DNA of 50,062 nucleotides, taken from NCBI GenBank assembly GCA_020248785.1, contig JADCGX010000092.1, positions 1 to 50,062 of the forward strand, in the 5' to 3' direction. Shown here one piece after another: positions 8,443-17,690 of the stretch; the stretch's first letter is position 1; every line of letters begins with the position of its first letter. The notes beneath the pieces are model-generated. The model was given only the letters and a program-made list of their open reading frames with translations. It did not search any database and was not told where the DNA came from. Origin of the DNA: Burkholderiales bacterium. GTDB lineage: Bacteria > Pseudomonadota > Gammaproteobacteria > Burkholderiales > Burkholderiaceae_F. Both the position numbers and the translations under genes were made by a program.

Positions 8443-9824
8443 TGCGTCTCCTCCTCAATGGCAAGGCGTGCGCGGATCCGCTTGAGCGCGCGCCAAACGA
8501 AAAAGATCACGAACGGAATCGCCGCCGCGGTCACGATTTCCGGCCGCAGCTGGGGCACGAGCTGCGCGAGCGGCTTGGCCGCGTAGGCGACGAGCCCGAC
8601 GGTGTAGTAGGTGATGGCGGCGATCGACAGGCCTTCGACGGTCTGTTGCAGCCGCAGCTGCTGCACGCCGCGCCGCTCCATGGCGGCCAGCAGCCTTTGG
8701 TTCTGCTCCTCGCGCGCGATGTCCACGCGCGTGCGCAGCAGGCTGCTGGCGCGCTCGATGCGCGCCGAGATCTCGTCCTGGCGGCGCGTGGCCGCGGCGC
8801 AGGACTCCATCGCCGGTGACATGCGGCGCGACAGAAAGCCCGTCAGACTGCGCATGTCGCCGAGCCGCTGCTCGCGAAACTCCGCCAACCGCGCGCGCAC
8901 GATCGACCAGTACGCCTGCGCCGCTGAGAACCGGAAGGCGGTGACGGCCACGGAGCGTTGCACTTCAGAGGCCAGGCGCGTGAGTTCGTCCAGCAGCCGC
9001 TGCTCTTCGGATTGCACGGCGGGTGTGTTGGTCTCCGCATGCAGCGCAGCCGTGTCCGCGGTGATGCGCTCAAGCTGCTGCTCGATGCGATTGAGCTCCG
9101 GAAACACGGCGCGCGCCAAGGGAAATCCGAGCAGCGCCATCATGCGGTAGATCTCGATTTCGGCGATCCGCTGCACCACGCGTGCCGATTGCGCGCGGCC
9201 CAGCCGCACGTCCAGCGCCAGGTAGCGCGTGCGTCCGCTGTCCTTGACGAGGAAGTCCGTGAACACCCAGGCCGCCTCGTCCAGCACCTGCGATCCGGCC
9301 ATGGCATCAGCAACGAACCAGCGGCCGATGTCGGCTGCGCGCGGCTCCTGCGCCTCGATCTTCACGAGCAACACATCGGCGCAGGCGATCGTGCGTCCTG
9401 GAAGCGACGCGAGCCAACCCAAGGGCAGGGCGTCCAGCGCGGTCGGAAACTCCGGCATCGTGGCGAGCGCCTCGTACTGCAGGTCCGGCAGCGGTCGCAC
9501 GAAGGTGAGGCTGACGAACTCGCCGTGCCGCTCCCATTTCACGCGCAACTGCGGCAAATCCAGCAGCACATGCGCGGCGTCGGCGCTCATCTCCAGCTCG
9601 ATCGCGTGATCCAGGCCCAGTTGATGCACGCGCGCCAGTGAGTCCTGCGCCGCCGCGTCGGTCAGTGCCATGCAGGTAATGACCGCGGGCGCCTGCACCG
9701 GTGCCGGCGGCCGCGCATGCACTTCGGCCGCGACTTGCAATCGTTGCGGGTGATCGGGCGGGCGTTGGACAGCCATCGGGCGGGCCATGAGTGAGGTTGT
9801 GGGGCAAGCCGCAGGGAGCGGCAT
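8439..9824 (-). CDS. DUF3422 family membrane protein
   Basis: The product is 461 aa. The N-terminal part contains the family-typical HPQRLQVAAEVHARPP stretch (about residues 25-40). The middle is long and helical with coiled-coil character (about 240-400, including a Gln/Arg-rich region). Two C-terminal hydrophobic segments (about 404-421 and 435-450) end in a short basic tail. The layout is a large soluble domain anchored by a C-terminal membrane hairpin. The role of the family is unknown. The start at 9824 is uncertain; ATG 9788 also precedes the conserved region and neither has a strong ribosome site. It is divergent from crtE, so the PpsR-like site at 9850-9867 lies in its upstream region too. 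Confidence 0.75.
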   Translation of the reverse strand: MPLPAACPTTSLMARPMAVQRPPDHPQRLQVAAEVHARPPAPVQAPAVITCMALTDAAAQDSLARVHQLGLDHAIELEMSADAAHVLLDLPQLRVKWERHGEFVSLTFVRPLPDLQYEALATMPEFPTALDALPLGWLASLPGRTIACADVLLVKIEAQEPRAADIGRWFVADAMAGSQVLDEAAWVFTDFLVKDSGRTRYLALDVRLGRAQSARVVQRIAEIEIYRMMALLGFPLARAVFPELNRIEQQLERITADTAALHAETNTPAVQSEEQRLLDELTRLASEVQRSVAVTAFRFSAAQAYWSIVRARLAEFREQRLGDMRSLTGFLSRRMSPAMESCAAATRRQDEISARIERASSLLRTRVDIAREEQNQRLLAAMERRGVQQLRLQQTVEGLSIAAITYYTVGLVAYAAKPLAQLVPQLRPEIVTAAAIPFVIFFVWRALKRIRARLAIEEETQ

Positions 9825-9849
9825 CGCCCGGTTGTGCGTACCGACAAAC

Positions 9850-9867
9850 TGTCAACAAAACTTGACA
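9850..9867. promoter_or_regulatory. PpsR/CrtJ-type operator upstream of crtE
   Basis: The site TGTCAACAAAACTTGACA is a TGT-N12-ACA palindrome with extended TGTCAA/TTGACA arms, which is the known consensus of the redox- and light-responsive repressor PpsR/CrtJ in purple bacteria. Its right arm could double as a -35 element (TTGACA, 9862-9867); the matching -10 is weak. A poorer second half-site may lie at 9876-9893. It sits 106 bases before the crtE start, in the divergent interval with the DUF3422 gene. Confidence 0.8.
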
Positions 9868-9972
9868 ATAGGCGGCGACAGGAGAACAGTACACCCAAAG
9901 CACGACCAAACAACGACACGTGTCCCTAATCCGGGTGGCGCGCTCGTGTTTGAGCCGCAACGAGGCCCGCAG

Positions 9973-10839
9973 ATGGATTTCAAGGCACGGATTGAGCGGT
10001 CGCTCGAGCGTTCACTGGCGTTGGCCGATGAGCACACGCCGCCGCGCCTTGTTTCGGCCTTGCGCCACTCGGTCTTCCCGGGCGGTGCGCGCATTCGCCC
10101 GCAGCTGTGCCTGGCGGTTGCTGGCGCCTGCGGTGATGATGAGCCGGGGCTGTCGGAGGCCGCGGCCTGCGCGATCGAGTTGCTGCATTGCGCCTCACTC
10201 GTCCATGACGACTTGCCCTGCTTCGACGATGCAGCGCTGCGGCGGGGTCGTCTGTCGGTGCACAAGGCCTATGGCGAACGTCTGGCAGTGCTCGCGGGCG
10301 ATGCGCTGATCGTCCTGTCGTTCCAGGTTCTTGCCCTGGCCGCTGCCATGCGGCCGCAGCGGCTGGGTCCGATCGTGTGCTCCATTGGCGCTTCCGCCGG
10401 CCTGCCCACCGGGATCGTCGCTGGCCAGGCCTGGGAGTGCGAGCCGCGTGTGTCGCTGCTGGAGTACCAGCGCCAGAAGACCGGTTCGCTCTTTGTGGCT
10501 GCCACCGTGGCCGGGGCGCAGGCCGCAGGGGCGGATCCGACGCCGTGGCGCCGCCTCGGCGAGCGCCTCGGCGAGGCTTATCAGATTGCCGACGACATTC
10601 GCGACGTGGCCTCCGATCCGGCGCAACTGGGCAAGCCCGTGGGCCAGGACAAGGCCCTGGGGCGGCCGAACGCCTGCGAAGAGCTCGGATTTGCGCAGGC
10701 AGTTCGCTACTTCGACCGTCTGATGGACGAGGCCGTGGAGTCGATCCCCGAGTGCCCGGGCGCCGCGCACTTCCGCGCCCTGGTTCAGTCGGAGTCGGCG
10801 CGGCTGGTACCCGCGGAGGTGGCGCGCCTGGCCGCCTGA
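9973..10839 (+). CDS. crtE: Geranylgeranyl diphosphate synthase
   Basis: The product is 288 aa, usual for the family. It is a trans-prenyltransferase that makes GGPP for carotenoids and for the phytyl tail of bacteriochlorophyll. The first Asp-rich motif is DDLPCFDDA (about residues 78-86), the second is DDIRD (about 208-212), and the FPGGARIRP substrate loop is near residues 35-43. The frame stays open further upstream, but homology starts at ATG 9973 (MDFKARIERSL). It heads the crtE-crtF pair, with crtF following after 25 bases, and is probably under PpsR control from the upstream operator. Confidence 0.93.
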   Translation: MDFKARIERSLERSLALADEHTPPRLVSALRHSVFPGGARIRPQLCLAVAGACGDDEPGLSEAAACAIELLHCASLVHDDLPCFDDAALRRGRLSVHKAYGERLAVLAGDALIVLSFQVLALAAAMRPQRLGPIVCSIGASAGLPTGIVAGQAWECEPRVSLLEYQRQKTGSLFVAATVAGAQAAGADPTPWRRLGERLGEAYQIADDIRDVASDPAQLGKPVGQDKALGRPNACEELGFAQAVRYFDRLMDEAVESIPECPGAAHFRALVQSESARLVPAEVARLAA

Positions 10840-10864
10840 TCGGGGCCTTCGCGTTGCGTCATCG

Positions 10865-12004
10865 ATGAACCAACTGGCTGCCGTCGTGCGACCACGTCGG
10901 GCGTGGACTGCCTGGCGCGACCGCCTGCTCGCTAGCCCGCGCTTTGCGCGCTGGGCCCTGGCGTTTCCGCTGACACGCCCTCTGGTGCGTCACTACGAGC
11001 GACGCCTGTTCGACCTGATGGCCGGCTTCACCTACTCGCAGGTGCTGGCGGCGCTCGTGCAGTTGCGCGTGCTCGATCGCGTGGCCGAGGCGCCACAGAC
11101 CGCCGACGAACTCGCGCCGCAGCTTGCGTTGTCGCCGACCGCGGCAGCCACGCTGCTTGACGCCGCGGTGGCGCTGCGTCTGCTCGAGCGCGATCGCGCC
11201 GGAGCGTATGCCCCGGGCCTGCTCGGCACCGTCCTGCGTACCCAGCCGGGCATCCAGGCGATGGTCGAGCACCACGCGCTTCTGTATGCAGATCTGCAGG
11301 ACCCCGTGGCCCTGCTGCGCGGGCACGCGCGGCCCACGCAGCTGTCACGCTTCTGGACCTACTCTGGCAATCGGGACGCGGCGGAGCTCACGCCGGCGCA
11401 GGTCGCTTCGTACTCGACGCTGATGTCGGTCACGCAGCGCCTGATCGCCGATCAGATCCTCGATGCGTATCCAATCGCACGCCACACGCGCCTGCTCGAC
11501 GTCGGCGGCGGCGAGGGCATCTTCCTGCTGGCTGCGGCGGCGCGTGTGCCACAACTGCGGTTGATGCTGTTCGACCTGCCCGCCGTGGCCGAGCGTGCGC
11601 GTGCGCGCTTCGAGGCTGCCGGTGTGGCAGCGCGGGCGCAGTGCTTCAGCGGTGACTTTCGCGCGGCGGGACTACCGACCGGTGCCGACGCGATCTCGCT
11701 GATCCGCGTGGCCTTCGACCACGACGACGCCACGGTGCTGGCTTTGCTGCGTGCGGCGCATGCCGCCTTGCCGCCCGGCGGGACGCTGCTGCTTGCCGAG
11801 CCGATGGTGGTGCCCGGGCGCGACGAGCCGAGCGGCGCCGCCTACTTCGGCCTGTATCTGCTTGCCATGGGGCCTGGTCGTCCGCGTTCGGCCGCGCGAC
11901 TCGCATCACTGATCGCGGCCGCCGGGTTCACCGATGTGCAGCAGCGCCGGACCCGGACCCCGCTTCAGGTGGGCCTGCTGTCGGCCCGAAAGGCCGGGCC
12001 GTAG
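10865..12004 (+). CDS. crtF: Hydroxyneurosporene / demethylspheroidene O-methyltransferase
   Basis: The product is 379 aa. It is an SAM-dependent class I methyltransferase that makes the methoxy end group of spheroidene. It has the usual layout: an N-terminal winged-helix dimerisation region (about residues 50-120) and the SAM motif LLDVGGGEGIFLLAAA (about 210-225), followed by a conserved acidic patch (FDHDDATVLALLRAAH). It follows crtE on the same strand, and an intergenic promoter region with two PpsR-like sites separates it from bchC. Confidence 0.92.
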   Translation: MNQLAAVVRPRRAWTAWRDRLLASPRFARWALAFPLTRPLVRHYERRLFDLMAGFTYSQVLAALVQLRVLDRVAEAPQTADELAPQLALSPTAAATLLDAAVALRLLERDRAGAYAPGLLGTVLRTQPGIQAMVEHHALLYADLQDPVALLRGHARPTQLSRFWTYSGNRDAAELTPAQVASYSTLMSVTQRLIADQILDAYPIARHTRLLDVGGGEGIFLLAAAARVPQLRLMLFDLPAVAERARARFEAAGVAARAQCFSGDFRAAGLPTGADAISLIRVAFDHDDATVLALLRAAHAALPPGGTLLLAEPMVVPGRDEPSGAAYFGLYLLAMGPGRPRSAARLASLIAAAGFTDVQQRRTRTPLQVGLLSARKAGP

Positions 12005-12064
12005 TGGACAAATCGCATGCCGCAGCAGGGCGATCCACTGAAACCGACCCTTGCCGAAGAAGAG

Positions 12065-12108
12065 CGTCAAGAAAACTTGACACTTTTGCCCGTCAGCGTA
12101 CATTGACG
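12065..12108 (+). promoter_or_regulatory. bchC promoter with two PpsR/CrtJ-type sites spaced 8 bp
   Basis: Site 1 (12065-12082, CGT-N12-ACA) and site 2 (12091-12108, CGT-N12-ACG) are separated by 8 bp, the spacing known for cooperative PpsR/CrtJ binding at bchC promoters. A sigma70-like promoter is embedded: TTGACA (12077-12082), a 16-bp gap, then TACATT (12099-12104). Site 1 therefore covers the -35 and site 2 the -10, as expected for direct repression. The bchC ATG is about 60 bases downstream. Confidence 0.8.
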
Positions 12109-12167
12109 CTCGGGGTTGCCGAACGAACACCGGCAAAAGCGCGGTTAACCAGGACGCAGCAACAACG

Positions 12168-13127
12168 ATGAACACCTTGGCGGTCGTGCTCGAAGCACCG
12201 GAGCACCTCGTGCTCAGCAAGCTCGGTCTGACACCGCCGTCCGACGACGATGTTGTCGTAGACATCGAGTTCAGCGGCATCAGCACCGGCACGGAGAAGC
12301 TGCTGTGGTCAGGCCGCATGCCGCACTTTCCGGGCATGGGCTATCCGCTGGTGCCGGGCTACGAGTCGGTCGGGCGCGTGATCGAGGCGGGCCGCAACAG
12401 CAGCCGGCAGGTCGGCGAGACCGTGTTCGTGCCGGGAGCACGCTGCTTCGGCGACGTGCGCGGGCTGTTCGGTGGCGCAGCGGGGCGGGTCGTGGCGCCC
12501 GGTGCGCGCGTGACTCCGATCGACGAGTCGATCGGCGAGCGCGGCGTGCTGCTGGCACTGGCGGCGACGGCGTATCACGCGGTGGCCGAAGGTGGCGCGC
12601 GCGAGCGCATCGCGCTGCCGGACCTGATCGTTGGGCACGGCGTGCTCGGTCGCCTGCTGGCGCGCATGGCCGTGCTGGCGGGCGGCAAGCCCACGGTGTG
12701 GGAACTCGATCCGGTGCGCGCGCAGGGTGCCGACGGCTACCGCGTCGTCACGCCAGAGTCCGACGAGCGTCGTGACTACCGCGGCATCTACGACGTCAGC
12801 GGCGACTCGACCATCCTCGATCGGCTGGTCGCGCGCATGGCGCCGGGTGGCGAGATCGTGCTGGCTGGCTTTTACGTCGAACCGCTTGCGTTCAACTTCG
12901 CGCCGGCGTTCATGCGCGAAGCGCAGATCCGCGTGGCCGCCGAGTGGAAGCGGCCCGACATGCTGGCCGTCAAGCAACTGATCGAGACCGGGCAGCTGTC
13001 GCTCGACGGACTCATTACCCATCGCGAGGAAGCGCGCGCGGCCGACGTGGCCTATCGCACGGCTTTTTCCGATGCGCATTGCCTGAAGATGGTGCTCGAC
13101 TGGAGAGGCGCACATGCAAACCAATGA
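12168..13127 (+). CDS. bchC: Bacteriochlorophyllide a dehydrogenase (3-hydroxyethyl oxidation)
   Basis: The product is 319 aa. It is a zinc-alcohol-dehydrogenase-like enzyme that oxidises the C3 hydroxyethyl group to acetyl, late in bacteriochlorophyll a synthesis. It has the GroES-like N-terminal region (SGISTGTEKLLWSGRMP, then GMGYPLVPGYESVG) and a Rossmann glycine turn, GHGVLGRLLARM (about residues 155-166). It is the first gene of the bchCXYZ run; its last 14 bases overlap bchX, implying coupled translation. Confidence 0.92.
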   Translation: MNTLAVVLEAPEHLVLSKLGLTPPSDDDVVVDIEFSGISTGTEKLLWSGRMPHFPGMGYPLVPGYESVGRVIEAGRNSSRQVGETVFVPGARCFGDVRGLFGGAAGRVVAPGARVTPIDESIGERGVLLALAATAYHAVAEGGARERIALPDLIVGHGVLGRLLARMAVLAGGKPTVWELDPVRAQGADGYRVVTPESDERRDYRGIYDVSGDSTILDRLVARMAPGGEIVLAGFYVEPLAFNFAPAFMREAQIRVAAEWKRPDMLAVKQLIETGQLSLDGLITHREEARAADVAYRTAFSDAHCLKMVLDWRGAHANQ

Positions 13128-14127
13128 GGCGCGCTCCATGGCGCAAGTGCAGATCATGCGGCTGCAACTGAAGGCCGAGGCCGCGATCGAGCCCGCGCCC
13201 GTGACGCCGAGCGAGGTCACGAAGAAGACGCAGATCATCGCGATCTACGGCAAGGGCGGCATCGGCAAGAGCTTCACGCTCGCGAACCTCAGCTACATGA
13301 TGGCTCAGCAGGGCAAGCGGGTATTGCTCATCGGCTGCGATCCGAAGAGCGACACGACGAGCCTGCTCTTTGGCGGCAAGGCCTGCCCGACCATCATCGA
13401 GACTTCCAGCCGCAAGAAGCTCGCTGGCGAGAACGTTGTGATCGGCGACGTGTGCTTCAAGCGCGATGGGGTGTTCGCCATGGAGCTCGGCGGCCCCGAA
13501 GTGGGCCGTGGCTGTGGCGGACGCGGAATCATCCACGGCTTCGAGACGCTCGAAAAACTCGGCTTCCACGACTGGGGCTTCGACTACGTCCTGCTCGACT
13601 TTCTGGGCGACGTGGTGTGCGGCGGCTTCGGCCTGCCGATCGCGCGCGACATGTGCCAAAAGGTGATCGTGGTCGGCAGCAACGACCTGCAGTCGCTGTA
13701 CGTCGCCAACAACGTGTGCTCGGCGGTCGAGTACTTCCGCAAGCTCGGCGGCAACGTCGGCGTGGCGGGCCTTGTGGTCAACAAGGACGACGGCACTGGC
13801 GAGGCGCAGGCGTTTGCCGACGCAGCGGGCATCCCGGTGCTGGCGGCGATCCCCGCGCACGAGGACATCCGTCGCAAGAGCGCGAATTACGAAATCATCG
13901 GCCGGCCCGAGGGCCAGTGGGGCGCGCTGTTCGCGCAACTGGCCAGCGCGGTGGCCGACGCACCGCCGGTGCGACCCAAGCCGCTCACGCAGGATGGCCT
14001 GCTGGGCCTGTTCTCCGGCGACGTGACGGGCCGTGACGTCGTGCTGCAACCAGCCTCCGCTGCCGACATGCTCGGTCGCGAGGTGGTCGAAAAGAAATCC
14101 CTCGAAGTCATCTACGAGAGCATCTGA
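13114..14127 (+). CDS. bchX: Chlorophyllide a reductase, iron protein subunit X
   Basis: The product is 337 aa. It is a NifH-like ATPase that passes electrons from its 4Fe-4S cluster to BchYZ for reduction of the chlorin C7=C8 bond. It shows the P-loop YGKGGIGKSF (about residues 45-54), a DPKSDTTSLLFGG switch region, and the cluster cysteines in the EVGRGCGGRG and DVVCGGFG segments. An N-terminal extension of about 40 residues is normal for BchX. ATG 13114 has a GGAG ribosome site inside bchC; ATG 13138 is an alternative. Confidence 0.93.
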   Translation: MQTNEARSMAQVQIMRLQLKAEAAIEPAPVTPSEVTKKTQIIAIYGKGGIGKSFTLANLSYMMAQQGKRVLLIGCDPKSDTTSLLFGGKACPTIIETSSRKKLAGENVVIGDVCFKRDGVFAMELGGPEVGRGCGGRGIIHGFETLEKLGFHDWGFDYVLLDFLGDVVCGGFGLPIARDMCQKVIVVGSNDLQSLYVANNVCSAVEYFRKLGGNVGVAGLVVNKDDGTGEAQAFADAAGIPVLAAIPAHEDIRRKSANYEIIGRPEGQWGALFAQLASAVADAPPVRPKPLTQDGLLGLFSGDVTGRDVVLQPASAADMLGREVVEKKSLEVIYESI

Positions 14128-14134
14128 CCCTCTG

Positions 14135-15835
14135 ATGACCGATCATTTTGTGAATACGCGCCACGCCGCCATCATCTCCTCCACCTCTCCCCAGGGCGGC
14201 GAGGTCGTGTATGACGTGGCCGGCTCCGCACCCCTCGATGGCGCTGCCGTCGGTGGAGCTGGTCACGATTTTTCTTCGCAGGATGCCTCTCGTGTGATCC
14301 CCATCGTTGCGGTGGCGCGCGAGGAGGCATCGCAGAGCGACGGCCAGGGCTGTCACGCCGGCCGTGCCGAAATGTTGAAGAGCGCCCAGGCGGGGGCCAA
14401 CGGCGCCGTGATGCAGCGCTACGCGGCCGACTATCCGGTCGACCCCAAGCGCGGTCCGCACGATCAGCCGCAGAGCATGTGCCCGGCCTTCGGCTCGTTG
14501 CGGGTCGGTCTGCGGATGCGGCGCACCGCGACCATTTTGTCCGGTTCGGCCTGCTGTGTGTACGGGCTGACCTTCACCTCGCACTTCTACGGCGCGCGCC
14601 GCAGCGTGGGCTACGTGCCGTTCAACAGCGAGACCCTGGTCACCGGCAAGCTGTTCGAGGACATCCGCGAGGCGGTCTACAAGATGGCCGACCCCGCCAA
14701 GTACGACACCATCGTGGTCACCAACCTGTGCGTGCCGAGCGCGTCCGGCGTGCCGTTGCGGCTGCTGCCCAAAGAGATCGACGGCGTGCGCATCATCGGC
14801 ATCGACGTGCCGGGCTTTGGCGTGCCCACGCACGCGGAGGCCAAGGACGTGCTGGCCGGCGCGATGCTCGCTTATGCCCGCAACGAGGCCGAGGCCGGTC
14901 CCGTCGCCGCACCGCGCTCGGGTGTAAGCAAGCTGCCCACCGTCACGCTGCTCGGCGAGATGTTTCCGGCCGATCCCGTGGGGATCGGCATGATGCTCGA
15001 GCCGCTGGGCCTGGCCGCCGGTCCGGTCGTGCCTACGCGCGAATGGCGCGAGCTGTATTCCGCGCTCGATTGCGCGGTCGTCGCGGCGATTCATCCCTTT
15101 TACACCGCCAGCATCCGCGAGTTCGACGCCGCTGGCCGCAGCGTGGTCGGTTCGGCACCGGTCGGCCACGACGGCACCGCCGCCTGGCTCGATGCGATCG
15201 GCCGTGCGGCGGGCGTGGCGCAAGCCAAGGTCGACGCGGTCAAGAACAAGCTGCTGCCGGGCATCCGCGGCGCGCTTGCGGCCAAGCCGATCAAGGGCCG
15301 CATCACGCTGTCGGGTTACGAGGGCTCGGAGCTGCTGGTCGGGCGCCTGCTCATCGAAAGCGGCGCGGATGTGCGCTACGTCGGCACTGCCTGCCCGCGT
15401 ACGCCCTGGTCGTCGGCCGATCGCGAGTGGCTCGAAGCGCATGGCGCCAAGGTGCAGTTCCGCGCCTCGCTGGAAGACGACATCGCCGCGTTCGATGAGT
15501 TCGAGCCGGATCTGGCCATTGGCACCACGCCGGTCGTGCAGCACGCCAAGAGCCGCGCCACACCGTCGCTGTACTTCACCAACCTCATTTCGGCGCGGCC
15601 GCTGATGGGGCCGGCTGGCGCCGGCTCGCTGGCGCAGGTGATCAACGCCGCGCTCGCAGCCAAGGGGCGGTTCGACCAGATGAAAGCGTTCTTCGGCCAG
15701 GTGGGCGAGGGCGCGAGCGGCGGCGTGTTTCATGACACCAACGTCGTGCCTCAGGACCGTCCCGAGTTCCGCTCGTACTACCGGCGGCAGCTCGAGAAGG
15801 CCGCCAAGAAGCGCAAGGCCGAGGAAATGATCTGA
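14135..15835 (+). CDS. bchY: Chlorophyllide a reductase subunit Y
   Basis: The product is 566 aa. It is a NifD-like catalytic subunit that pairs with BchZ in chlorophyllide reductase. The core starts at the [10 protein letters not shown] region (about residue 75) and includes [14 protein letters not shown] and [12 protein letters not shown] with the Cys pair expected near the metallocluster. The N-terminal stretch before the core (about 70 residues, low-complexity) makes it longer than the roughly 500 aa usual for BchY; a downstream start cannot be excluded. The gap to bchX is 7 bases, and its TGA overlaps the bchZ ATG. Confidence 0.92.
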   Translation: MTDHFVNTRHAAIISSTSPQGGEVVYDVAGSAPLDGAAVGGAGHDFSSQDASRVIPIVAVAREEASQSDGQGCHAGRAEMLKSAQAGANGAVMQRYAADYPVDPKRGPHDQPQSMCPAFGSLRVGLRMRRTATILSGSACCVYGLTFTSHFYGARRSVGYVPFNSETLVTGKLFEDIREAVYKMADPAKYDTIVVTNLCVPSASGVPLRLLPKEIDGVRIIGIDVPGFGVPTHAEAKDVLAGAMLAYARNEAEAGPVAAPRSGVSKLPTVTLLGEMFPADPVGIGMMLEPLGLAAGPVVPTREWRELYSALDCAVVAAIHPFYTASIREFDAAGRSVVGSAPVGHDGTAAWLDAIGRAAGVAQAKVDAVKNKLLPGIRGALAAKPIKGRITLSGYEGSELLVGRLLIESGADVRYVGTACPRTPWSSADREWLEAHGAKVQFRASLEDDIAAFDEFEPDLAIGTTPVVQHAKSRATPSLYFTNLISARPLMGPAGAGSLAQVINAALAAKGRFDQMKAFFGQVGEGASGGVFHDTNVVPQDRPEFRSYYRRQLEKAAKKRKAEEMI

Positions 15836-17316
15836 TGCTGATCGTCGACCACGATCGCGCGGGCGGCTACTGGGGCTCGGTCTATGTCTTCACGGCCATC
15901 AAGGGCCTGCAGGTGATCATCGACGGTCCCGTGGGCTGTGAGAACCTGCCGGTGACTTCGGTGCTGCATTACACCGACGCGCTGCCCCCGCATGAGCTGC
16001 CCATCGTCGTCACCGGTCTGGCCGAGGAAGAACTGGGGCAGAAGGGCACCGAAGGCGCGATGCGCCGCGCCCATAAGGTGCTCGATCCCGAGTTGCCGGC
16101 GGTGGTGGTCACCGGCTCGATCGCCGAGATGATCGGCGGCGGCGTGACGCCCGAAGGCACCAACGTGCAGCGCTTCTTGCCGCGCACGATCGACGAGGAC
16201 CAGTGGCAGAGCGCGGACCGCGCGCTGCTGTGGCTGTGGCAGCAATACGGTCTGCGCCATGTGCCCGAGCGCAAGCGCAATGACGGCCGCAGTTCTCGAG
16301 ACCGGCCGCGCGTGAACATCATCGGCCCCGCCTACGGTATGTTCAACATGCCGAGCGACCTGGCCGAGGTCAAGCGGCTGGTCGAGGGCATCGGCTGCGA
16401 GATCAACATGGTCTTCCCGCTCGGCTCGCATCTGGCCGATGTGCAGAAGCTCGCCGATGCCGACGTCAACATCTGCCTGTATCGCGAGTACGGCCGGCTG
16501 CTGTGCGAGGCACTGGAGCGCCCGTACCTGCAGGCGCCCATTGGCCTGCACAGCACCACGCGCTTCCTCGAAACGCTCGGCGAGCTCGCCGGGGTGGACC
16601 CGCAGCCGTTCATCGAGCGCGAAAAGCACACGACGATCAAGCCGCTGTGGGACCTGTGGCGCTCGGTGACGCAGGACTTCTTTGGCACCGCCAGCTTCGG
16701 CGTGCACGCCAACGAAACCTACGCGCGCGGCCTGCGTCATTTTCTCGAGGACGAGTTGGGCCTGCCTTGCAACTTCGCCTTCGCGCGCAGGGCCGGGGTC
16801 AAGCCCGACAACGAGGCCGTGCGCGAGGCGATCAAGACCCGCACGCCGCTCGTACTCTTTGGCTCGTACAACGAACGGATGTACCTCGCCGAGATCGGTG
16901 GTCGCGCTGTCTACATCCCGGCGAGCTTCCCGGGCGCGCTGATCCGCCGCCACACCGGCACGCCCTTCATGGGCTATGCCGGCGCGACCTACCTGGTGCA
17001 GGAGGTGTGCAACGCGCTGTTCGATGCGCTGTTCCACATCCTGCCGCTGGCGAACGACCTTGATCGCGTGGAGGCCACGCCAGCGCATCGTTCTGCCAGC
17101 CCCGCGCAGGCCCACGTGGAGCTGGCATGGGACGCCGACGCGCAGGCCTTGCTGGCGCAATGGGTCGAAGCACAACCGGTGCTGGTGCGCATCTCCGCGG
17201 CCAAGCGGATGCGCGATCGCGCCGAACAGGACGCCCGCTCCGCGGGCGAACGCAGGGTGACGCCCATGCGCGTGCAGCGCAGTCTCGCGGCCCTGCAAAC
17301 CGGAGTGCCGGCATGA
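15835..17316 (+). CDS. bchZ: Chlorophyllide a reductase subunit Z
   Basis: The product is 493 aa. It is a NifK-like partner of BchY. The N-terminus ([28 protein letters not shown]) and the [25 protein letters not shown] stretch, carrying a cluster-type Cys, are characteristic. It starts within the bchY stop (TGATG) and so is translationally coupled. It is the last gene before the puf genes; bch and puf transcription may be superoperonal, as in other purple bacteria. Confidence 0.93.
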   Translation: MLIVDHDRAGGYWGSVYVFTAIKGLQVIIDGPVGCENLPVTSVLHYTDALPPHELPIVVTGLAEEELGQKGTEGAMRRAHKVLDPELPAVVVTGSIAEMIGGGVTPEGTNVQRFLPRTIDEDQWQSADRALLWLWQQYGLRHVPERKRNDGRSSRDRPRVNIIGPAYGMFNMPSDLAEVKRLVEGIGCEINMVFPLGSHLADVQKLADADVNICLYREYGRLLCEALERPYLQAPIGLHSTTRFLETLGELAGVDPQPFIEREKHTTIKPLWDLWRSVTQDFFGTASFGVHANETYARGLRHFLEDELGLPCNFAFARRAGVKPDNEAVREAIKTRTPLVLFGSYNERMYLAEIGGRAVYIPASFPGALIRRHTGTPFMGYAGATYLVQEVCNALFDALFHILPLANDLDRVEATPAHRSASPAQAHVELAWDADAQALLAQWVEAQPVLVRISAAKRMRDRAEQDARSAGERRVTPMRVQRSLAALQTGVPA

Positions 17317-17522
17317 GTGCGGGGATGCACGCGCCGCCGCTGCTCCACCTTGCCCAGCCGCGCTGCTTAGAGCAGCGCGGCGGGCGCTACACGCCGTGCT
17401 GTTCGCGCATCGCGGCCTCAGATGTCACGGCGGGTGCCGTGGCCGCCTTTGCTGCGCAGGCTTTCAGCGCAGCTTCGGCTCGATGGCTCTTGCCATAAGG
17501 CCGATTGCTTTAGGAAACGTCT
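17317..17522 (+). other. bchZ-pufB spacer with a strong hairpin; no recognisable pufQ
   Basis: A perfect 10-bp stem (17357-17366 with 17372-17381, loop TTAGA) lies 40 bases after bchZ. There is no T-run, so it looks more like an mRNA-stability or pausing element than a simple terminator. A 61-codon frame (ATG 17313 to 17498), overlapping the bchZ stop, occupies the place where alphaproteobacteria carry pufQ. Its product is Cys/Ala-rich with no PufQ-like membrane segment, and I do not call it. pufB is preceded by an AGGAAA ribosome site at 17512-17517. Confidence 0.5.
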
Positions 17523-17666
17523 ATGGCTGATCGGAAAAGCATCTCCGGCCTGACTGACGAGGAAGCCCAGGAGTTCCACCGCTATTACATCCAGGGCTTT
17601 GTGGGCTTCACGGCGATCGCCGTCGTGGCGCACTTTCTCGTCTGGATCTGGCGTCCCTGGCTGTAA
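17523..17666 (+). CDS. pufB: Light-harvesting complex 1 beta polypeptide
   Basis: The product is 47 aa. It is a classic LH1 beta: an acidic N-terminus ([15 protein letters not shown] with His19), one membrane helix, the bacteriochlorophyll a ligand His37 in AVVAHFLVW, and the WIWRPWL end. It binds bacteriochlorophyll and carotenoid with PufA in the ring around the reaction centre. A ribosome site (AGGAAA) lies 5 bases before the ATG. It is followed after 24 bases by a second beta-like gene rather than directly by pufA. Confidence 0.95.
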   Translation: MADRKSISGLTDEEAQEFHRYYIQGFVGFTAIAVVAHFLVWIWRPWL

Positions 17667-17690
17667 TTCCGTTGTTTAAGGGGTAATGCA

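Noticed and set aside
13015-14049. Long reverse frames under bchX, and similar ones under bchY, bchZ and pufC
   Set aside because: These are GC-driven antisense shadows of well-identified genes, with His/Arg-rich products and no motifs.
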